Assembly (NCBI GenBank): GCA_937995995.1
Contig: CALKIP010000006.1
Location: forward strand, 1 to 7,255
DNA length: 7,255 bases
From: an uncultured bacterium
GTDB lineage: Bacteria; Gemmatimonadota; Gemmatimonadetes; Longimicrobiales; RSA9
Reading direction: 5' to 3'
The first letter of the stretch is position 1. Each line of letters starts with the position of its first letter. Both the position numbers and the translations under genes were made by a program. Positions 5,578-7,255 of the stretch are shown here, in pieces. The notes under the pieces were generated by a model that saw only the letters and a program-made list of their open reading frames with translations, was not told where the DNA came from and ran no database searches.

Positions 5578-6172
5578 CGCCTCATCCTCTGCATCGCTCG
5601 AGCATTGGCCTCCTCTTGGAGATCAAGCGCGAGGTTGGCATCCCACAGGTCGTTAATGTCGTAGTGCCGGTCGATCTCCTCTTTGGTGGCAATACCGGCG
5701 AGGACTACGCGCCAGATGCTCCAGTCGAGCCCTTCGGGGATAGGGACCCCATCGCGCTCGCCAGTCCGGCTTCGGAGAGGACGCCGGCGAGCGCGCCGAA
5801 AAAATCCTCGTACTGCACCTGTAAGGCGAATGCAGCCCATTTCATCAGCCGGCCGATCTTTCCTGCAAAATGGATGTCGTAGATCGGCCGGAGGCCCTTT
5901 CCGTCGGCGAGCGTCACTTCCGCCAGTTCCTTGAGGATGGCGTCCACTTCATCAGGGTCGGCGGAAGCGAAAAGTGCCGAGACGGTACCCGCGAAGAGGG
6001 CGCCGTCGATCTCACGGTCGATTCCGCCCTCGCCCCTCGCAAGCTCCGCGAAGGCGGGACCAAGCATCCTCCCGAGCTTCACGAGGAGCTTGGTCCCCCG
6101 CGTCGCGGAGAGCATCCGCACCTCGTACTCGACCCCGTCGATCATCTGCTTCTTCGCGTCGAGCTGGCTCAT
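5574..6172 (-). CDS. Predicted -1 frameshift fusion of chaperone with DUF6889-like extension (gpGT-like)
   Basis: A -1 slip at T TTT TTC (5798-5804) would join residues 1-125 of the chaperone to 74 residues read in the -1 frame, giving 199 aa and ending with TGA at 5574-5576. The extension starts with a basic arginine-rich linker. It then has a conserved-looking domain: EGLDWSIWRVVLAGIATKEE, DRHYDINDLWDAN and a helical end rich in Glu, Ala and Arg. This resembles the small DUF6889-type proteins found just before the tape measure gene in related phages (recall, not searched). In lambda the equivalent GT fusion uses its T part to recruit tube protein to the tape-measure complex. Between the slip site and the conserved part the -1 frame has no ATG, GTG or TTG start. 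An ATG at 5840 lies upstream inside the chaperone gene but lacks a good ribosome binding site, so a separately started 88-aa protein is less likely. Confidence 0.8.
5586..5590 (-). promoter_or_regulatory. Ribosome binding site that supports the GTG start of the tape measure gene
   Basis: AGAGG lies 8 nt before the GTG at 5577 on the minus strand, within the last codons of the frameshift extension. It supports the GTG as the true start. No ATG immediately upstream in that frame gives a better N-terminus, and the predicted first residues fit the family pattern. Confidence 0.55.
5705..6172 (-). CDS. Tail assembly chaperone, zero-frame product (gpG-like)
   Basis: A 155-residue protein between the tube and tape measure genes, the position of tail assembly chaperones in nearly all long-tailed phages. 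These proteins bind the tape measure and recruit tube subunits, and are not part of the finished virion. The sequence is mostly helical and mixed-charge, without membrane segments. The N-terminal MSQLDAKKQMIDGVEYEVRM is followed by a helical body, with an acidic stretch DPDEVDAILKELAEV near residues 72-86. The ATG at 6172 follows GGGAGG by 10 nt. Codons 123-125 (Asp-Phe-Phe) form the T TTT TTC slippery heptamer. The last 30 residues, rich in Gly, Ser and Ala, are made only when the ribosome stays in frame; the stop is TAG at 5705-5707. I assign the role from position, size and the frameshift signal more than from sequence similarity. Confidence 0.85.
   Translation of the reverse strand: MSQLDAKKQMIDGVEYEVRMLSATRGTKLLVKLGRMLGPAFAELARGEGGIDREIDGALFAGTVSALFASADPDEVDAILKELAEVTLADGKGLRPIYDIHFAGKIGRLMKWAAFALQVQYEDFFGALAGVLSEAGLASAMGSLSPKGSTGASGA
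5753..5795 (-). promoter_or_regulatory. RNA stem-loop downstream of the slippery site (frameshift stimulator)
   Basis: Minus-strand bases 5795-5786 (CGCGCTCGCC) pair perfectly with 5762-5753 (GGCGAGCGCG), a 10-bp stem of which nine pairs are G-C. The loop is 23 nt. Inside it GTCC (5782-5779) can pair with GGAC (5767-5764), making a second short stem. The stem begins 2 nt after the slippery heptamer. This is shorter than the usual 5-8 nt, although the outermost pairs could open. GGGG at 5750-5747 could pair with loop pyrimidines near 5774-5778 to form a pseudoknot, but that includes a G-U pair and is speculative. Confidence 0.65.
5798..5804 (-). promoter_or_regulatory. Slippery heptamer T TTT TTC for -1 ribosomal frameshifting
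   Basis: On the minus strand six T are followed by C, and the zero frame reads GAT TTT TTC (codons 123-125 of the chaperone). This fits the canonical X XXY YYZ pattern with X and Y both T. Both tRNAs can re-pair after slipping one base back (TTT stays on TTT, TTC moves to TTT). The shifted frame is exactly the frame of the downstream DUF6889-like extension and has no stop until TGA at 5574-5576. Confidence 0.82.
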
Positions 6173-6175
6173 GGA

Positions 6176-6598
6176 TCAGTTGCCTCCCACGAAGGATTCC
6201 AGCTGCCCCGTATCGAAGATCCACTCTCGGGTTCCCGCCTCGCGCGCATACTCGGAGTTGGGAGGCCGCGCAATCCACGCGCTTTCTGCAACATGCAGGG
6301 ATCGGCCGGAATTGTCCTTGATCATGAGGGTGAACACCCCTTCGTTGGCTTGTCGGTCGAGCTGCGCGATAGCCGAGAGCATGTCGTTACTCATGCTCGT
6401 CTGCATCAGCTGGACCGTCACCCGAGCGGTTGCGTTGTTCGTCTTCGAGCGGGCGACGTGCCCATCGGCGCCGACCTGCTTGGTCCACAGGTCCTCTTCG
6501 TACTCCACCGACACGAAGGAATCGGGGGCGAAGCCTTCGATTACGACGGGGCCGAAAACAACCGTCACTTGATCGGGGGCATAGGTATGAACTGCCAT
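6176..6598 (-). CDS. Tail tube protein, DUF3277-like
   Basis: A 140-residue protein that matches the pattern of the DUF3277 family, the inner tail tube of DUF3383-type myoviruses. Its subunits would stack as rings inside the sheath and form the DNA channel. Diagnostic stretches are FGPVVIEGFAPDSFVSVEYE (residues 15-34), VGADGHVARSKTNNATARVTV (about 42-62), the QTSMSN motif near residue 66, and IKDNSGRSLHVAESAWIARPP (about 93-113). It ends in a Gly-Gly-Asn tail. The ATG start is preceded by GAGGTGA. It lies directly downstream of the sheath gene and only 3 nt upstream of the chaperone ATG. Its last codons hold the chaperone's ribosome binding site (GGGAGG, 6183-6188). Confidence 0.88.
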   Translation of the reverse strand: MAVHTYAPDQVTVVFGPVVIEGFAPDSFVSVEYEEDLWTKQVGADGHVARSKTNNATARVTVQLMQTSMSNDMLSAIAQLDRQANEGVFTLMIKDNSGRSLHVAESAWIARPPNSEYAREAGTREWIFDTGQLESFVGGN

Positions 6599-6602
6599 TG
6601 TC

Positions 6603-6609
6603 TCACCTC
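6603..6609 (-). promoter_or_regulatory. Ribosome binding site of the tube gene
   Basis: The minus strand reads GAGGTGA four bases before the ATG at 6598, a near-complete Shine-Dalgarno sequence placed just before and partly within the short sheath-tube gap. It is among the strongest in the window, which suits a gene whose product is needed in many copies. Confidence 0.7.
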
Positions 6610-6610
6610 A

Positions 6611-7255
6611 TCAGACCGTGACGGTCCCCTGGATCTCGAGTGAATGGATGGCGCCAGCGAGGACGCCGGAGAACCGAATGCCGGTGAGCTTGCGCTGCGC
6701 GCGGTCGTTCTGCGGGACGTCGCGCGCCCTGGGCACGTCGACAGTAGGCGCGGGGTCATCGGCAAGGAGGCCCACGCCAACCGCCGCCAATAGCACCGCG
6801 CGGATCTGCGCCTCGACCACCGCGATCCCGGCATCCGTGAAGGGCACCTTCTGGGCGCGAACGAGGGCGCCGAAGATGCTTTCCTGCATCCGCGCCTGGA
6901 GCCAGTCCACGCCCCGCACGATGTCGATGTATTCGCCTGAGGCAGTGATGCCGTCCCGCGTGATGGGCAAACCGGCAACCTCGACGTAGAAGTTGCACTT
7001 CTTCGCGCCCAGGGCGGTCCTTTCGGTTTCCGTCAGCTTCGACGGGGTGATACCGGCTAGCGTTTTGAACGCCCACGTCTCCGAGCCGGGATCCAACGGC
7101 AGGCAGCGCCCCAGGAGCGCCGCGGCGGCGAAAGAGTCCTCGGAGTAGAGTGCGAAGGTCCGCGCGTATCCCGCTTCGGCGAGCTTTGACGCGAGGTCGT
7201 CGGTCATCGACGGGTCTTTCGCGTCCTCGGAAGTGACCGTGACGGCGAAGATCTT
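6611..7255 (-). CDS. Tail sheath protein, DUF3383-like, C-terminal part (5' end outside window)
   Basis: This is the C-terminal 214 residues of a contractile tail sheath subunit; the sheath surrounds the tube and shortens to drive it through the cell envelope. The frame is open from the window edge: 16 codons (starting Lys-Ile-Phe-Ala) precede the first ATG at 7207. That ATG is therefore probably internal, since DUF3383 proteins are normally several hundred residues long. Visible residues 106-147 resemble the family's conserved core: SGEYIDIVRGVDWLQ, then IFGALVRAQKVPFTDAGI. The end, LAGAIHSLEIQGTVTV, is the typical C-terminal strand pattern of the family. The gene stops with TGA 12 nt before the tube gene, the usual sheath-then-tube order. 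Family naming is from recall of sequence pattern; the role is also supported by context. Confidence 0.88.
   Translation of the reverse strand, partial: KIFAVTVTSEDAKDPSMTDDLASKLAEAGYARTFALYSEDSFAAAALLGRCLPLDPGSETWAFKTLAGITPSKLTETERTALGAKKCNFYVEVAGLPITRDGITASGEYIDIVRGVDWLQARMQESIFGALVRAQKVPFTDAGIAVVEAQIRAVLLAAVGVGLLADDPAPTVDVPRARDVPQNDRAQRKLTGIRFSGVLAGAIHSLEIQGTVTV

Noticed and set aside
5574..5840. A stand-alone 88-aa gene starting at ATG 5840
   Set aside because: The first 14 codons overlap the conserved body of the chaperone gene and look like shadow sequence, and there is no good ribosome binding site. The slippery heptamer in exactly the right phase makes a frameshift fusion the better explanation.
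6611..7207. A complete 198-aa protein starting at ATG 7207
   Set aside because: The frame is open upstream to the window edge and sheath proteins of this family are much longer, so the gene is partial and this ATG is probably internal.
1..7255. CRISPR arrays, tRNAs, insertion sequences, attachment sites, defence genes
   Set aside because: No direct repeat arrays, cloverleaf-like sequences, transposase motifs or inverted terminal repeats were seen; essentially all of the sequence is accounted for by the tail genes.

Overview
The window is a tail and baseplate segment of a contractile-tailed (myovirus-type) bacteriophage or prophage. All ten coding regions I can support lie on the minus strand, so transcription runs from position 7255 towards position 1. 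The DNA is GC-rich, with strong GAGG-type ribosome binding sites and mostly overlapping or touching genes. The host cannot be named from this sequence. There is no integrase, replication, lysis, tRNA or defence gene here, so lytic phage, prophage and tailocin remain possible.

Layout in transcription order: tail sheath C-terminal part (DUF3383-like, cut by the right edge); tail tube (DUF3277-like); tail assembly chaperone; a -1 frame extension of the chaperone (DUF6889-like); tape measure protein with a GTG start; Dit-like baseplate/hub protein; small baseplate plug-like protein; baseplate hub protein; Gp138-type spike with an OB-fold N-terminus; a 114-nt gap; gp46/gp25-like wedge protein; and baseplate J-like wedge protein, open to the left edge. 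Together these make the sheath and tube, fold and template the tube, and build a compact baseplate of the kind seen in simple myoviruses such as cyanophage Pam3.

The best observation is a programmed -1 ribosomal frameshift site in the chaperone gene. A perfect T TTT TTC heptamer in the zero frame (5798-5804) is followed after 2 nt by a 10-bp perfect GC-rich stem (5786-5795 with 5753-5762). A -1 shift there joins the 155-aa chaperone frame to a 74-residue extension, predicting a 199-aa fusion. Its stop codon overlaps the GTG start of the tape measure gene, so frameshifting may also feed tape measure translation. I see no novel defence or mobile system; apart from this recoding module the region is a recognisable tail cassette.
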